From Gemmatimonadota bacterium (GTDB lineage: Bacteria > Gemmatimonadota > Gemmatimonadetes > Gemmatimonadales > Gemmatimonadaceae), in the NCBI GenBank assembly GCA_003134685.1, contig PLCA01000005.1:372001-436000 (forward strand): a stretch of 64,000 nucleotides of DNA, written 5' to 3'. The notes beneath the pieces are model-generated. The model was not told the origin of the DNA, made no database searches, and worked only from the letters and a program-made list of their open reading frames with translations. The position numbers and the translations under genes were made by a program. Positions 1 to 9,243 of the stretch are shown here, one piece after another. Position 1 is the first letter of the stretch. The number at the start of each line of letters is the position of its first letter.

Positions 1-156
1 CAGGTCTATTTCATCGACCATCTGCCCGTGTCGACGCAGCCGATGGACGTGATGTGGATCGTAGTCGCGAGCATTGCGATCGCCGCGATCGCCACGGTGT
101 ATCCATCGGTGCAGGCATCGCGGCTGTTTCCGATCGAAGCGATCCGCCACGAATGA
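1..156 (+). CDS. LolC/LolE-type lipoprotein-releasing ABC permease (C-terminal end)
   Basis: Only the last 51 residues of an open frame that enters from the left edge are present. They hold one strongly hydrophobic segment (about residues 20-35) followed by a short tail ending PIEAIRHE. That ending resembles the C-terminus of FtsX/MacB-fold permeases such as LolC and LolE, where the last membrane helix is followed by a P-x-E-A-[IL]-R motif. The stop codon overlaps the ATG of the following ATPase gene by three bases (153-155 against 154-156), so the two are translationally coupled. This supports a permease-ATPase pair that extracts lipoproteins from the inner membrane for transfer to LolA. LolC and LolE cannot be told apart from this fragment. 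Confidence 0.75.
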   Translation, partial: QVYFIDHLPVSTQPMDVMWIVVASIAIAAIATVYPSVQASRLFPIEAIRHE

Positions 157-857
157 CGATGACCGTACTCGAGGCGCACGACGTCTACAAGACGTACATC
201 GGCGGGGACGGGAACGTCCTCCACGTTCTTAACGGTGTCAATCTTTCCGTTCAGCGCGGTGAGATGATCGCGATCGTCGGCGCCAGCGGCGCCGGCAAGA
301 GCACGCTCATGCACGTGCTTGGGGCGCTCGACAAGCCAACGCGCGGTTACGTGGTGATCGGCGGCGAGCCAGTTCACGGACGCGACGAAACGGAGCTGGG
401 CCGGCTACGGAATCGCACCGTCGGGTTCGTGTTCCAGTTTCACCACCTGCTGCGCGAATTCTCGGCGCTCGAGAACGTGATGATGCCACTCCGGATCGCG
501 GGTCGGCCCGAAGAGGCGGCGCGAAGCAGAGCGGCAGAGCTTCTGGCGCGAGTGGGGTTGAGCGCGCGGATGACTCACCGGCCCGGGCAGCTGTCGGGGG
601 GAGAGCAGCAGCGGACGGCAGTCGCCCGCGCCCTGGCCATGGACCCCCAGATCCTTCTGGCCGATGAGCCTTCGGGGAATCTCGATCGCTCGAACGCGGA
701 GATGCTGCACGAATTGTTGACCGAGGTCGTCAATGACCTCGAGATCGGGATGGTCGTCGTTACTCATAGCCGCTCTCTCGCCGCGCGCGCCACCAGGGTG
801 CTGCTGCTCGAGGGCGGCCAGCTCAGTAATACCGAAGCAAATGAGGTCGTCGTATAA
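153..857 (+). CDS. lolD: Lipoprotein-releasing system ATP-binding protein LolD
   Basis: This is a 234-residue ABC ATPase with Walker A GASGAGKST at residues 43-51, signature LSGGE at 147-151 and Walker B LLADEP at 168-173. Size and spacing fit the LolD/MacB/FtsE group, and the coupled permease fragment upstream points to LolD, the cytoplasmic ATPase of the LolCDE lipoprotein extraction complex. The start is the ATG that overlaps the upstream stop; an in-frame ATG six bases later is an alternative. The frame is open further upstream, but that part is the permease gene read in another frame. The TAA stop directly abuts the ATG of mcsA. A MacB-like export ATPase remains possible because the permease is cut off. 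Confidence 0.85.
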   Translation: MTMTVLEAHDVYKTYIGGDGNVLHVLNGVNLSVQRGEMIAIVGASGAGKSTLMHVLGALDKPTRGYVVIGGEPVHGRDETELGRLRNRTVGFVFQFHHLLREFSALENVMMPLRIAGRPEEAARSRAAELLARVGLSARMTHRPGQLSGGEQQRTAVARALAMDPQILLADEPSGNLDRSNAEMLHELLTEVVNDLEIGMVVVTHSRSLAARATRVLLLEGGQLSNTEANEVVV

Positions 858-1343
858 ATGGTTTGCGATTTGTGCAAAGATGGCGAAGCTGTTATCCAGC
901 TCACTGAAATCGAGGGGAGCGGGGTGAGACAGCTGCATCTGTGCGAGAAGTGCGCGGCGGAGCGCGGCGTCGAGACGACGCTCACCGCCGCCAAGCCACA
1001 GATCAACAACTTCCTCCAGACAATTCACGAGCAGATGCCGGCCGCCAAGGGTGAGCCCGCGCAATGCTCGTTCTGCCAGGGAACACTGGCTGATTTCCGC
1101 GCCACTGGCCGGCTTGGTTGCGCGCACTGCTACGAGACGTTCGAGTCGAGCCTTCGCGATCTGCTGCGCAGAGTGCACGGCAACTCCCGTCATATCGGGC
1201 GCCGCTACGTGGCGCCCCTTCCTTCCGAGCTGCCGCACGTGTCGAACGCGACCGAGCTCCGCGACCGGCTCAAGAGAGCGATCGAGTCCGAGCAGTTCGA
1301 GCTCGCCGCTGACATCCGTGACAAGCTGCGGGGAATCGAGTGA
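858..1343 (+). CDS. mcsA: McsA-like zinc-finger activator of protein arginine kinase
   Basis: This 161-residue protein has paired CxxC motifs near the N-terminus (CDLC at 3-6, CEKC around 29-32), further pairs in the middle (CSFC, CAHC), and a C-terminal UVR motif (about 130-158) like those of UvrB and UvrC. This architecture is that of McsA, which binds zinc and activates the arginine kinase McsB in the CtsR/ClpC stress system of Firmicutes. The next gene is mcsB, joined by a TGATG overlap, and clpC follows. The ATG directly follows the lolD stop, so transcription from upstream is likely. No ctsR repressor gene lies in the window. Confidence 0.9.
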   Translation: MVCDLCKDGEAVIQLTEIEGSGVRQLHLCEKCAAERGVETTLTAAKPQINNFLQTIHEQMPAAKGEPAQCSFCQGTLADFRATGRLGCAHCYETFESSLRDLLRRVHGNSRHIGRRYVAPLPSELPHVSNATELRDRLKRAIESEQFELAADIRDKLRGIE

Positions 1344-2413
1344 TGCTCGATCTCTCTCTGCTCCCGGACGGCGGCGCGAGCTGGCTCGACGCGTCGGGCG
1401 AGCATGCCGACATCGTCATCTCGACCAGGATCCGCCTGGCGCGAAACCTGGAAGGTTACGCGTTCACGCCGAGGGCCCGTGATGGCGAACGGCTCCGGAT
1501 TCTTACGCAGGTGAGGGAGGCGTTCGCCAGCCTGCGATCGATCGAGGACGGCGTACTTGTCCGCGTCGACGAGCTGGCGCCCGAGGACCGGCTCCTGCTT
1601 CACGAGCGTCATCTCGTCAGTAAAGAGCTGGCGGGGCTCAACGATCAGCCGGTGCGCACCGGTGCCGCGGTGTACCTGTCGCGCGGTGTCGGCATCATGG
1701 TCAACGAGGAAGATCATCTGCGCCTGCAGGCGCTGCACTCGGGGTTCCACATTCCCGACGCGTTCGGAGTGATCGAGCGTCTGGACGCGGAGCTTGGGAA
1801 CAAGGTGCCCTACGCCTTCCACAACGAGTTCGGTTACCTCACGGCGTGTCCCACGAATGTGGGAACCGGACTCAGAGCGTCGGTGCTGATCCATCTTCCA
1901 GGCCTGGTCCTGACGAAGGAAATAGGGAAGGTACTGGCTGGCCTCCAGCAGGTCGGTCTCACATATCGGGGCATGTACGGCGAGGGGAGCGAAGTAGTCG
2001 GGAATTTTTTCCAGATCTCGAATCAGACGACGCTCGGCAGATCGGAGGGCGAGTTACTTGATTACCTCGTGCGCGTCGTAAGACATGTAATAGAGCGCGA
2101 AGAAGAAGCGCGGCGGGTTCTGTTGCGCGATGCGGGTTATATTATAGAAGACAAGCTTTGGCGTGCGTTTGGCACGCTGCGATATGCACGCAGCTTGAGC
2201 TTCGAAGAAGCGATGAACTATCTGAGCGGCGTGCGACTGGCTGTCGGTTTGAAACTGATAAGCGGTCTCAGTGTATATACTCTCAACAAGCTCCTGATAT
2301 TTAGTCAGTTGGCGCACCTCGGTCATACCGAGGGAAGAGCGCTGACGGAAAGCGAAGCGAATGTCGCACGCGCTCGATACGTGCGGGAGACGCTGGCTAC
2401 AGAGTCGGAGTAA
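1343..2413 (+). CDS. mcsB: Protein arginine kinase McsB
   Basis: This 356-residue protein belongs to the phosphagen-kinase fold. Visible landmarks are STRIRLARNL near residue 29, NEEDHLRLQ near 116, and the active-site stretch FGYLTACPTNVGTG with its conserved cysteine near residue 170. The C-terminal segment with RDAGYIIEDK and RAFGTLRYAR matches the phospho-arginine-binding region of McsB. McsB phosphorylates arginines on damaged proteins to mark them for ClpC-ClpP. A GTG three bases upstream is an alternative start; the ATG overlapping the mcsA stop was chosen. The last third of the gene is visibly less GC-rich than its neighbours, but the protein motifs there are intact. Confidence 0.92.
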   Translation: MLDLSLLPDGGASWLDASGEHADIVISTRIRLARNLEGYAFTPRARDGERLRILTQVREAFASLRSIEDGVLVRVDELAPEDRLLLHERHLVSKELAGLNDQPVRTGAAVYLSRGVGIMVNEEDHLRLQALHSGFHIPDAFGVIERLDAELGNKVPYAFHNEFGYLTACPTNVGTGLRASVLIHLPGLVLTKEIGKVLAGLQQVGLTYRGMYGEGSEVVGNFFQISNQTTLGRSEGELLDYLVRVVRHVIEREEEARRVLLRDAGYIIEDKLWRAFGTLRYARSLSFEEAMNYLSGVRLAVGLKLISGLSVYTLNKLLIFSQLAHLGHTEGRALTESEANVARARYVRETLATESE

Positions 2414-2499
2414 GGGGTAGCGGGTAATCACGCGCGCCGCAGTGATCGACACTGTCTCGCACGCGAACGAACCGGTTACCGCACTGAGGAATCGCTGAA

Positions 2500-4998
2500 A
2501 TGAACGGGTACAACTTCACTGAGCGAGTACGAAAAGTTCTCGCCATGGCACGTGAGGAGGCAGCAAGACTCCATCACGAATACGTCGGCACCGAGCACAT
2601 CCTGCTCGGCCTGATCCGCGAAGGCGAAGGTGTCGCCGCCGCGGTTCTCCAGAATCTGAGCGTCGACCTCGACGAGATTCAACAGAAGATCGAGGAGACC
2701 GTGAAGAAGGGTAAGGCCGCCGCTGCGACCGGACCCGATCTCCCCTATACGTCACGCGCCAAGAAAGTACTCGAGCTCGCCATGGGCGAAGCCCGTGATC
2801 TGAGCCACGGTTACGTCGGCACCGAGCACCTGCTGCTCGGATTGCTGCGCGAAGAGAAGGGAATTGCGGCGCAGGTTCTGACGGATGCCGGCGTGAACCT
2901 CGACGCCGCCAAGGCGGAGACGCTGCGCCTGCTCGGCACCGAGATGCCGCAGGGCGGCACTCCATCCGCGACGCAGGGAACTCCGGGCACTACGCAGACG
3001 CAGACGGGCAAGGGAGAAAAGAAGTCGAAGACGCCCGCGCTCGATCACTTCTGCAGAGACCTGACCCAGCTCGCCGCCGACAACCAACTCGATCCGACGA
3101 TCGGGCGCGCCAAGGAAATCGAGCGCGTGATGGAAATCCTCACGCGCCGCAAGAAGAACAACCCAGTGCTCATCGGTGAGCCAGGCGTCGGCAAGACAGC
3201 CATCGTCGAAGGACTCGCCCAGCTCATCGCCAACGGCGAGTGCCCCGATTCATTGCGCGACAATCGCGTGCTGTCGCTCGACATGGCGGCGGTGATCGCG
3301 GGCACCAAGTATCGCGGTCAGTTCGAGGAGCGCCTCAAGGCGGTCATGAACGAGATCGCGCAGAACAAGAACGTCATCCTGTTCATCGACGAGCTGCACA
3401 CGCTCGTCGGAGCAGGCGCTGCTGAAGGCGCGATCGACGCCAGCAACATGCTGAAGCCAGCGCTCGCGCGCGGCGAGCTGCAGTGCGTCGGCGCGTCGAC
3501 GCTCAACGAGTACCGCAAGTACATCGAGAAGGATGGCGCTCTTGAGCGCCGCTTCCAGACAGTGATCGTCGAGCCGCCTTCGGTCGACGAGACAGTGGAG
3601 ATCCTCAAGGGGCTTCGCAAGAAGTACGAGGAGCACCACAAGGTCACGATTCCCGATGCGACGCTCGAGTCCGCGGCGAAGCTGTCGGAGCGCTACATCA
3701 CCGACAGATTCCTGCCCGACAAGGCAATTGACGTGATCGATGAGGCTGGAGCGAGAGCGCGCCTTGCGACGCAGTCCCCGCCGCCGGCCGTGGCCGAGCT
3801 CAAAGGACAGCTGGACGCCGTGAACATCGACAAGGAAGCAGCCGTGCGCGATCAGAACTTCGAGCGCGCCGCCTCTCTCCGTGATCGTGAGCGTGAGCTG
3901 CAGGGCGAAATCCGGCGCAAGCAGGAGGAATGGGAAAAGCACCGGCAGTCGCATCGGCCCGTTCTGGGCGAGGAGGAAGTCTCCTTCATCGTGAGCCGGT
4001 GGACCGGCATCCCGGTGATGCGCCTCCAGGAAGCGGAGACCGCGAGACTGTTGCGCATGGAAGAGGAGATGCACGTCTCTGTCGTGGCGCAGGAAGAGGC
4101 AATCAAGGCGCTCGCGCGCTCGATCCGCCGCAGCCGCGCCGGACTCAAGGATCCGAATCGTCCGATCGGGTCGTTCATATTCTCCGGCCCGACTGGTGTT
4201 GGAAAGACCGAGGTCGCGCGCGCTCTGGCGAAGTTCCTGTTCGCCGATCCCGCTGCCCTCATTCGCGTCGACATGAGCGAGTACATGGAAAAGTTCTCGG
4301 TGTCCCGCCTCATTGGCGCGCCTCCTGGCTACGTGGGCTACGAGGATTCGGGAACGCTGACCAAGGCCGTGCGGCGCAAGCCGTACAGCGTGGTGCTGCT
4401 CGACGAGATCGAAAAGGCGCATCCCGATGTCTTCAACATCCTGCTGCAGGTTCTCGACGAAGGCCACCTCACCGACAACTATGGGCGCGTGATCGACTTC
4501 AAGAACACGGTCGTGATCATGACCTCGAACGTCGGAGCGCGCGACATTACCAAGGGTCGCGGCCTGGGCTTCCACGCGCCCGACGCCAAGTCGAATTTCG
4601 AGCGGATCGCGGAGAAGGTGAAGGAAGAGATGCAGCACGTCTTCAACCCCGAGTTCCTCAACAGGCTCGACGACGTGATCGTCTTCCACCCGCTCTCGCA
4701 GGAGAATATTGCCGAGATCGTCGGGATACTCCTCAAGGATGTTCAGAAGCGGCTGAGCGACGAGGAGCTGACCCTCAAGCTCACCGAGACCGCATCGGCG
4801 TTCCTGGTGAAGCACGGCTACGACGAGAAGTTCGGAGCGAGGCCTTTGAAGCGGGCGATCCAGAAGTTCATCGAGGATCCGCTCTCGGAAAAGATTCTCC
4901 TCGCCGAGTTCTCGAAGGGCGATGAGATCGAAGTGGACCTCGCCGCCGACGGGCTGAAGCTCGAGTTCCGCGTGCTGAGCGGCTTGCCGAAAGCCTAG
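2500..4998 (+). CDS. clpC: ATP-dependent Clp protease ATP-binding subunit ClpC
   Basis: This 832-residue AAA+ unfoldase has two Clp-N repeats at residues 1-145, a first ATPase module with Walker A GEPGVGKT near 226, a middle domain with a UVR-like motif (around 450-475) and a second ATPase module with GPTGVGKTE near 563. The short middle domain with UVR marks ClpC rather than ClpB. It unfolds substrates for ClpP, which is not in the window, and in the McsAB context would recognise phospho-arginine-tagged proteins through its N-domain. The ATG is preceded by GAGGA at a suitable distance. An 86-base gap separates it from mcsB, and a hairpin terminator follows. Confidence 0.95.
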   Translation: MNGYNFTERVRKVLAMAREEAARLHHEYVGTEHILLGLIREGEGVAAAVLQNLSVDLDEIQQKIEETVKKGKAAAATGPDLPYTSRAKKVLELAMGEARDLSHGYVGTEHLLLGLLREEKGIAAQVLTDAGVNLDAAKAETLRLLGTEMPQGGTPSATQGTPGTTQTQTGKGEKKSKTPALDHFCRDLTQLAADNQLDPTIGRAKEIERVMEILTRRKKNNPVLIGEPGVGKTAIVEGLAQLIANGECPDSLRDNRVLSLDMAAVIAGTKYRGQFEERLKAVMNEIAQNKNVILFIDELHTLVGAGAAEGAIDASNMLKPALARGELQCVGASTLNEYRKYIEKDGALERRFQTVIVEPPSVDETVEILKGLRKKYEEHHKVTIPDATLESAAKLSERYITDRFLPDKAIDVIDEAGARARLATQSPPPAVAELKGQLDAVNIDKEAAVRDQNFERAASLRDRERELQGEIRRKQEEWEKHRQSHRPVLGEEEVSFIVSRWTGIPVMRLQEAETARLLRMEEEMHVSVVAQEEAIKALARSIRRSRAGLKDPNRPIGSFIFSGPTGVGKTEVARALAKFLFADPAALIRVDMSEYMEKFSVSRLIGAPPGYVGYEDSGTLTKAVRRKPYSVVLLDEIEKAHPDVFNILLQVLDEGHLTDNYGRVIDFKNTVVIMTSNVGARDITKGRGLGFHAPDAKSNFERIAEKVKEEMQHVFNPEFLNRLDDVIVFHPLSQENIAEIVGILLKDVQKRLSDEELTLKLTETASAFLVKHGYDEKFGARPLKRAIQKFIEDPLSEKILLAEFSKGDEIEVDLAADGLKLEFRVLSGLPKA

Positions 4999-5019
4999 GC
5001 AGGATCCGCTTCAAATCAG

Positions 5020-5060
5020 CGGGGCTGCTGGAGAGAAGCAACTCTCCGGCAGCCCCGTTG
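5020..5060 (+). terminator. Hairpin terminator after clpC
   Basis: Arms 5020-5035 and 5042-5057 form a 16-bp stem with one G-U pair and a 6-base loop (AAGCAA). The T-run after it is weak (TTGTCT), so this is a GC-strong but imperfect intrinsic terminator. It separates clpC from the bamA operon. Confidence 0.65.
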
Positions 5061-5111
5061 TCTAATCAGAATGCTCGGTTCCAGTGAGGACCTCGACCAA
5101 ACTGATTAGTG

Positions 5112-5117
5112 TATATT
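5112..5117 (+). promoter_or_regulatory. Possible -10 element for bamA, leaderless
   Basis: TATATT lies six bases before the preferred bamA ATG at 5124. No convincing -35 element was found at 16-18 bases upstream. If used, transcription would start at or within a base or two of the start codon. It follows the clpC terminator, where a new promoter would be needed. Confidence 0.35.
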
Positions 5118-5123
5118 TGTGTG

Positions 5124-7547
5124 ATGCGGAAATTCGCTCCATTCATGCTGGCGCTCATAGCCGTCGGCGCGGCTCCTTTGTACGCACAGGAGACTGCGCC
5201 GGGTGCGTGCTCGACGCCCGAATCCATCGTAGTGGCCGGGAACTCTCGCATGGATAGCGCGACGGTTCGATCGACCGCGGGACTGTCGACCGGCGCGCCG
5301 CTCAGCGTCCAGGACATTCAGGCCGCCATCAAGGCGCTGTACGCGACCGGACACTTCGATGACGTCCAGATCACGTGCCGGGTGTCGCCGACGACCAACA
5401 AGGCCATGCTGGTCATCCAGGTCAAGGAGCGCCCGATTCTGACCGACTACAAGGTCATCGGGGCGGACCGCGTCTCTCCAAAGGACGTCAAGGAGAAGCT
5501 GGCCTTTCCCACTGGCGGCCCGGTCGATCCTGGCAAAATCGCCAAGGCGATCGCCAGCACGGACTCTCTTTACGAGAGCAAGGGATACTATCTGGCTAGC
5601 GTCAAAGCGGAGTCGACCGTCACCAACGGAAAGCTCTCGATGGTTTTCAACGTCGACGAGGGAAGGCGACTCGCGATTTCCGGAATACGCATCAACGGTA
5701 ACAAGAGCGTCCCGGATGCGGACGTCGTGGGCGCGATGGACACCAAGCCGGAAGGCTTTCTCTGGACCCGGAATGGCGAGCTCGACGACGCCACATATGC
5801 GCAGGACCTGAGCGAGAAAATTCCGCAGCTTTACGCGAGCCGTGGCTACATCGACTTCCGGATCCTCAAGGATACGCTGATCGTGGATCGCGCGAAGGGC
5901 AAGGGATTGCTCGACATCACCGTCACCGAAGGGCCGCGCTACAAAGTCGGCAACTTCGAGGTGCTCGGCAACCGCCGTTTCTCGACCGACCAGATCAACG
6001 CGTTCTACCCGTTCGGGAAGGCCCAGCAGACCACCGTCGTTCAGAAAGCAACAGGCATGATTCGGCGCAGCTACACCAATCCGCTCAACACCTTCGACGA
6101 AGCAAGGTGGGACGACGCGCAGCAAAAGCTGATGGAAGCGTACAACGACGAAGGCTACATCTACGCGAACATCCGTCCGGTCACTGAAAGAGTGCCGGGC
6201 ACCGACTCTGTTCGCATTGTCAATCTGCGGTGGGAGATCGACGAGAGATCGCCCGCCATCGTCAATCGCATCGAGATCGTCGGCAACGACTACACTCACG
6301 AGTCGTGTATTCGGGAGCAGATCGTGCTGGCGCCGGGCCAGGTGTTCAACCGTAATTACCTGATCCGCAGCTACCAGAACATCGGCAATCTCAACTTCTT
6401 CGAGTCCCCGATGGCCGCGCCTGATACGCGCCCGAGCGGAGATCAGGGCGACGTCGACATTGTCTTCACTGTGAAGGAGAAGCGGACGGGGAACGTGAAC
6501 TTCGGCGCATCGATGGGTCAGGGCACCGGACTCGGTGGGTTCATCGGACTCGATCAGCCGAACCTTCTGGGCCGCTGCAAGCGGGCCCAGGTGCAATGGC
6601 AGTTCGGACAGTACATCAACGATTTCAATCTCACGTACAACGACCCGAATATCCGGCAATCGCGAATTTCGGGAACCGTCACGGCGTACCACAGCCAATC
6701 ACGCTATACGGTCGCCGACCTCGGTGGGATCATCAGGACCGGCGGCCAGGTTCAGCTTGGATTCCCGGTTCCGCAGTCGATCTACACGCGGCTGTTCGTG
6801 TCGTATGGTGGCGAGAAGGTCAATTACACGACCCAGGGACTGCTGGGCACGGTGGCCCAGGCATGTAATCGCTGCTGGCGCTCGACGCTCGGATTCACGG
6901 CGCAGCACGACACGCGCACCGGATTGCCATTTCCTGCGGACGGTGGCCTCCAGTCGTTCAACGCGCAGTTCAATGGCGGACCCCTGGGTGGCACGGCCTC
7001 GTTCCAGCGTTACACGACGGAGCTCAGGTCCTATGCTCCGATCGGACACATTGGAGGCAGTCTTCTGGGCGGCGAGCCGATGATGTTCATCGTAGGTCTG
7101 TCGGCGCGGTCGGGCGCTCTGTTCGGCGATCCAGGTCCGTTCTTCTCGACCCAATCGTTCGCCCTCGGAGGCACTCAGTACGGGGAGCAGTTGCGTGGCT
7201 ACGACGAGTTCTCGGTGACACCAAACGGCTTCGACCCCGGCAGCACACAGACGACGGCGACCAGGGCATCGTTCGGCAACGCGTTCTTCGTCGGGACCGC
7301 AGAGTTCGGGCTCAGGCTCAATCAGTCGCTCTACACGAACATTTTCTATGAAGGCGGCAATGTCTGGAACAAGCCGCGCGAGTTTGACCCGACGCGTCTG
7401 TTCAGGAGCTTCGGCTTCGGGGTCGCCACCCTCAGTCCGCTCGGACCTTTGGGTGTAGACATCGGGTATGGGCTCGACAAGTTTGACGCTCAAGGGAGAC
7501 CGGCGCCCGGCTGGAAGCTCCACTTCAAACTCGGACAATTCTTCTAA
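5124..7547 (+). CDS. bamA: Outer membrane protein assembly factor BamA
   Basis: The 807-residue product begins with a signal peptide (MRKFAPF, hydrophobic run, cleavage after LYAQ near residue 22). A tandem series of POTRA domains follows to about residue 430, with recurring phrases such as Y..GYYLA, LYASRGYIDFR and YNDEGYIYANI. The rest is an Omp85 beta-barrel ending in a C-terminal phenylalanine. BamA inserts barrel proteins into the outer membrane. A GTG at 5109 would add five residues (MYICV) before the signal peptide; the ATG at 5124 gives the better signal sequence. The skp and lpx genes that follow match the conserved bamA-skp-lpxD order. Confidence 0.95.
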   Translation: MRKFAPFMLALIAVGAAPLYAQETAPGACSTPESIVVAGNSRMDSATVRSTAGLSTGAPLSVQDIQAAIKALYATGHFDDVQITCRVSPTTNKAMLVIQVKERPILTDYKVIGADRVSPKDVKEKLAFPTGGPVDPGKIAKAIASTDSLYESKGYYLASVKAESTVTNGKLSMVFNVDEGRRLAISGIRINGNKSVPDADVVGAMDTKPEGFLWTRNGELDDATYAQDLSEKIPQLYASRGYIDFRILKDTLIVDRAKGKGLLDITVTEGPRYKVGNFEVLGNRRFSTDQINAFYPFGKAQQTTVVQKATGMIRRSYTNPLNTFDEARWDDAQQKLMEAYNDEGYIYANIRPVTERVPGTDSVRIVNLRWEIDERSPAIVNRIEIVGNDYTHESCIREQIVLAPGQVFNRNYLIRSYQNIGNLNFFESPMAAPDTRPSGDQGDVDIVFTVKEKRTGNVNFGASMGQGTGLGGFIGLDQPNLLGRCKRAQVQWQFGQYINDFNLTYNDPNIRQSRISGTVTAYHSQSRYTVADLGGIIRTGGQVQLGFPVPQSIYTRLFVSYGGEKVNYTTQGLLGTVAQACNRCWRSTLGFTAQHDTRTGLPFPADGGLQSFNAQFNGGPLGGTASFQRYTTELRSYAPIGHIGGSLLGGEPMMFIVGLSARSGALFGDPGPFFSTQSFALGGTQYGEQLRGYDEFSVTPNGFDPGSTQTTATRASFGNAFFVGTAEFGLRLNQSLYTNIFYEGGNVWNKPREFDPTRLFRSFGFGVATLSPLGPLGVDIGYGLDKFDAQGRPAPGWKLHFKLGQFF

Positions 7548-7561
7548 CACTGGAGTCATAA

Positions 7562-8176
7562 ATGCGCGTGCTTCTCCGTGCGAGCTTCATCGCACTGTCT
7601 ACATCGCTGATTCTTGTCGGTCAAGCCGCAGCGCAGGCATCGCAGTCTCCGCCCTCGGCCGGCAAGATCGGCTACATCAATTCGGCGCTGTTGCTTCAGC
7701 AGGCGCCGGGACGCGCCGAGGCTGAGGCGCAGTTCGACCGCGAAGTGGGCGTCTACCGCCTGCAGATCCAGCGGATGGACGACTCGCTCAAGACCCTGAT
7801 GACGGCCTTCGATCGCGATTCGCCGAAGCTTGACAGCGTCACACGCGAGACGCGCCGCACATCGATCGGACAGAAAGAGGTCGAATATCAGCAGCGCGCC
7901 CGCGGACTCGACTCGACCATGCAGGCGCGTCAGGCGCAGCTGGTAAAGCCCATCATGGAGCGCGTGCAAGCCGTCATCGAAACGATACGTGCCGAGGACA
8001 ACTACGCCGTAATTCTCGACGTCGGCGCCCAGGTGAGCGTTGTCGTCGCCGCGGACAAGAGACTCGATCTGACGGATCGTGTTTTGGCGCGCCTCAAATC
8101 GCAGGGTATACCGACCGCCCCACCAGCGAGCGGAGCCATTCCACAGCCTGCGGGAGTGACTCGGCCCAAGAAGTGA
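7562..8176 (+). CDS. skp: Periplasmic chaperone Skp/OmpH family
   Basis: This 204-residue protein has a signal peptide (residues 1-22, ending AAAQA) and the Skp/OmpH opening [18 protein letters not shown] long helical, glutamine-rich central region (about 55-145) forms the tentacles of this trimeric chaperone. The C-terminus is proline-rich ([13 protein letters not shown]). Skp holds unfolded outer membrane proteins in the periplasm on their way to BamA. It starts 14 bases after bamA, and its TGA overlaps the GTG start of lpxD by four bases, so the genes are co-transcribed. Confidence 0.9.
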   Translation: MRVLLRASFIALSTSLILVGQAAAQASQSPPSAGKIGYINSALLLQQAPGRAEAEAQFDREVGVYRLQIQRMDDSLKTLMTAFDRDSPKLDSVTRETRRTSIGQKEVEYQQRARGLDSTMQARQAQLVKPIMERVQAVIETIRAEDNYAVILDVGAQVSVVVAADKRLDLTDRVLARLKSQGIPTAPPASGAIPQPAGVTRPKK

Positions 8177-9243
8177 CCGGCATCGCGAGAGCCAATAGTC
8201 CAACCAGCGGTGATGGTGCTAGCACCATCACCGCTGAGGCTATTGCGGCACTCGTTTCCGGAGAGCTGATAGGCGACGGGAAGACGGCCGTGAGCGGGGT
8301 CGCGCCGCTGGACCGCGCCGACGCCAGCCACCTGAGCATTCTCTCGAGCGGAAAGTACGCGCCCCTGTTGGCGACGACCAAGGCAGGCGTGGTGCTCGTC
8401 GATCCGGAATTTCGTGACGCCGCCGGCGCGCCTCGGGCACGCATAGTGGTCGAGCAACCGCTCGAGAAGCTTCTGTCACTGCTGCCAAGGCTCTACCCGC
8501 AGGAGGCGCCGGTTCCCGGTGTCGCGTCGACAGCGCGCATCGGAAAGGGCGCCAGCCTCGGCGAGCGAGTTTCCGTCGGCGAGTATGCGATCATCGGCGC
8601 GAGAGCGAGGCTGGGCAACGGCGCCGTGATCGGCCCACATTGCGTTGTCGGAGATGGCGTTTCTATCGGTGACGGCGCGCGGCTGTTGTCGGGTGTCACG
8701 ATCTACGCCGGGACGACACTCGGCGCGCGGACGGTGATTCATTCCGGCGCGCGCATAGGCTGCGATGGATTCGGGTACGTCTTACGCGATGGCGCTCACC
8801 AGAAGATTCTTCACGTCGGCCAGTGCATCATCGGTGACGATGTCGAGATTGGCGCCAACACCACGATAGACCGCGGCAGCATCGATGACACCGTGATAGG
8901 GAACGGCACGAAAATCGACAATCTCGTGCAAATCGCTCACAACGTCCGGATCGGTGAGAAGTGTCTCGTCATTGCGCAGGTGGGCATTGCGGGATCGGCG
9001 AAGATCGGCAATGGAGCCGTCCTCGCGGGACAGGCCGGCATCAGCGGGCATCTCTCGATCGGCGCCGGTGCCCGCGTTGCGGCACAGGCCGGAGTCTTTG
9101 GCGACATACCGGCGGGCGAGACATGGTCCGGATATCCAGCCCGTCCGCACCGGGAAGCGCTTCGTGCTTCGGCCGCGTTGTTTAAATTGGCCGGGATGAT
9201 GCGGCGTCTCGAAAAACTGCTCGGAGAGCCCGACTCCACGTGA
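8173..9243 (+). CDS. lpxD: UDP-3-O-acylglucosamine N-acyltransferase LpxD
   Basis: This 356-residue left-handed beta-helix acyltransferase catalyses the third step of lipid A synthesis, N-acylation of UDP-3-O-acylglucosamine. The N-terminal uridine-binding domain (20-110) includes [10 protein letters not shown]. Hexapeptide repeats run from about 118 to 310, followed by a helical C-terminus. The catalytic histidine is expected in the [11 protein letters not shown] stretch near residue 256. The GTG start lies in a GTGA overlap with skp, and no other in-frame start codon precedes the conserved domain. Codons 11-21 contain a perfect 32-bp palindrome, described separately. Confidence 0.95.
   Translation: MTGIARANSPTSGDGASTITAEAIAALVSGELIGDGKTAVSGVAPLDRADASHLSILSSGKYAPLLATTKAGVVLVDPEFRDAAGAPRARIVVEQPLEKLLSLLPRLYPQEAPVPGVASTARIGKGASLGERVSVGEYAIIGARARLGNGAVIGPHCVVGDGVSIGDGARLLSGVTIYAGTTLGARTVIHSGARIGCDGFGYVLRDGAHQKILHVGQCIIGDDVEIGANTTIDRGSIDDTVIGNGTKIDNLVQIAHNVRIGEKCLVIAQVGIAGSAKIGNGAVLAGQAGISGHLSIGAGARVAAQAGVFGDIPAGETWSGYPARPHREALRASAALFKLAGMMRRLEKLLGEPDST
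8205..8236. repeat. Perfect 32-bp palindrome inside the 5' end of lpxD
   Basis: CAGCGGTGATGGTGCT at 8205-8220 is followed without a spacer by its exact reverse complement at 8221-8236. An outer 6-bp pair, CAATAG at 8193-8198 and CTATTG at 8240-8245, extends the symmetry beyond short unpaired stretches. It lies 32 bases after the lpxD GTG and could fold as an RNA hairpin or act as a protein-binding site. It encodes ordinary residues ([10 protein letters not shown]), so it is not obviously needed for the protein. Confidence 0.9.

Noticed and set aside
1340-1345. GTG at 1340 as the mcsB start
   Set aside because: Adjacent ATG at 1343 gives the same protein less one residue and matches the TGATG coupling; the difference has no consequence.
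2139-2148. TATATTATAG inside mcsB as a promoter for clpC
   Set aside because: It lies in coding sequence about 350 bases before clpC, with no -35 partner; it fits the local AT-rich codons of mcsB.
5106-6698. A 530-codon - strand open frame opposite bamA
   Set aside because: It is a shadow of the GC-rich bamA frame; the protein is Arg/Val/Asp-rich with no domain, while bamA on the + strand has a signal peptide, POTRA repeats and a barrel.
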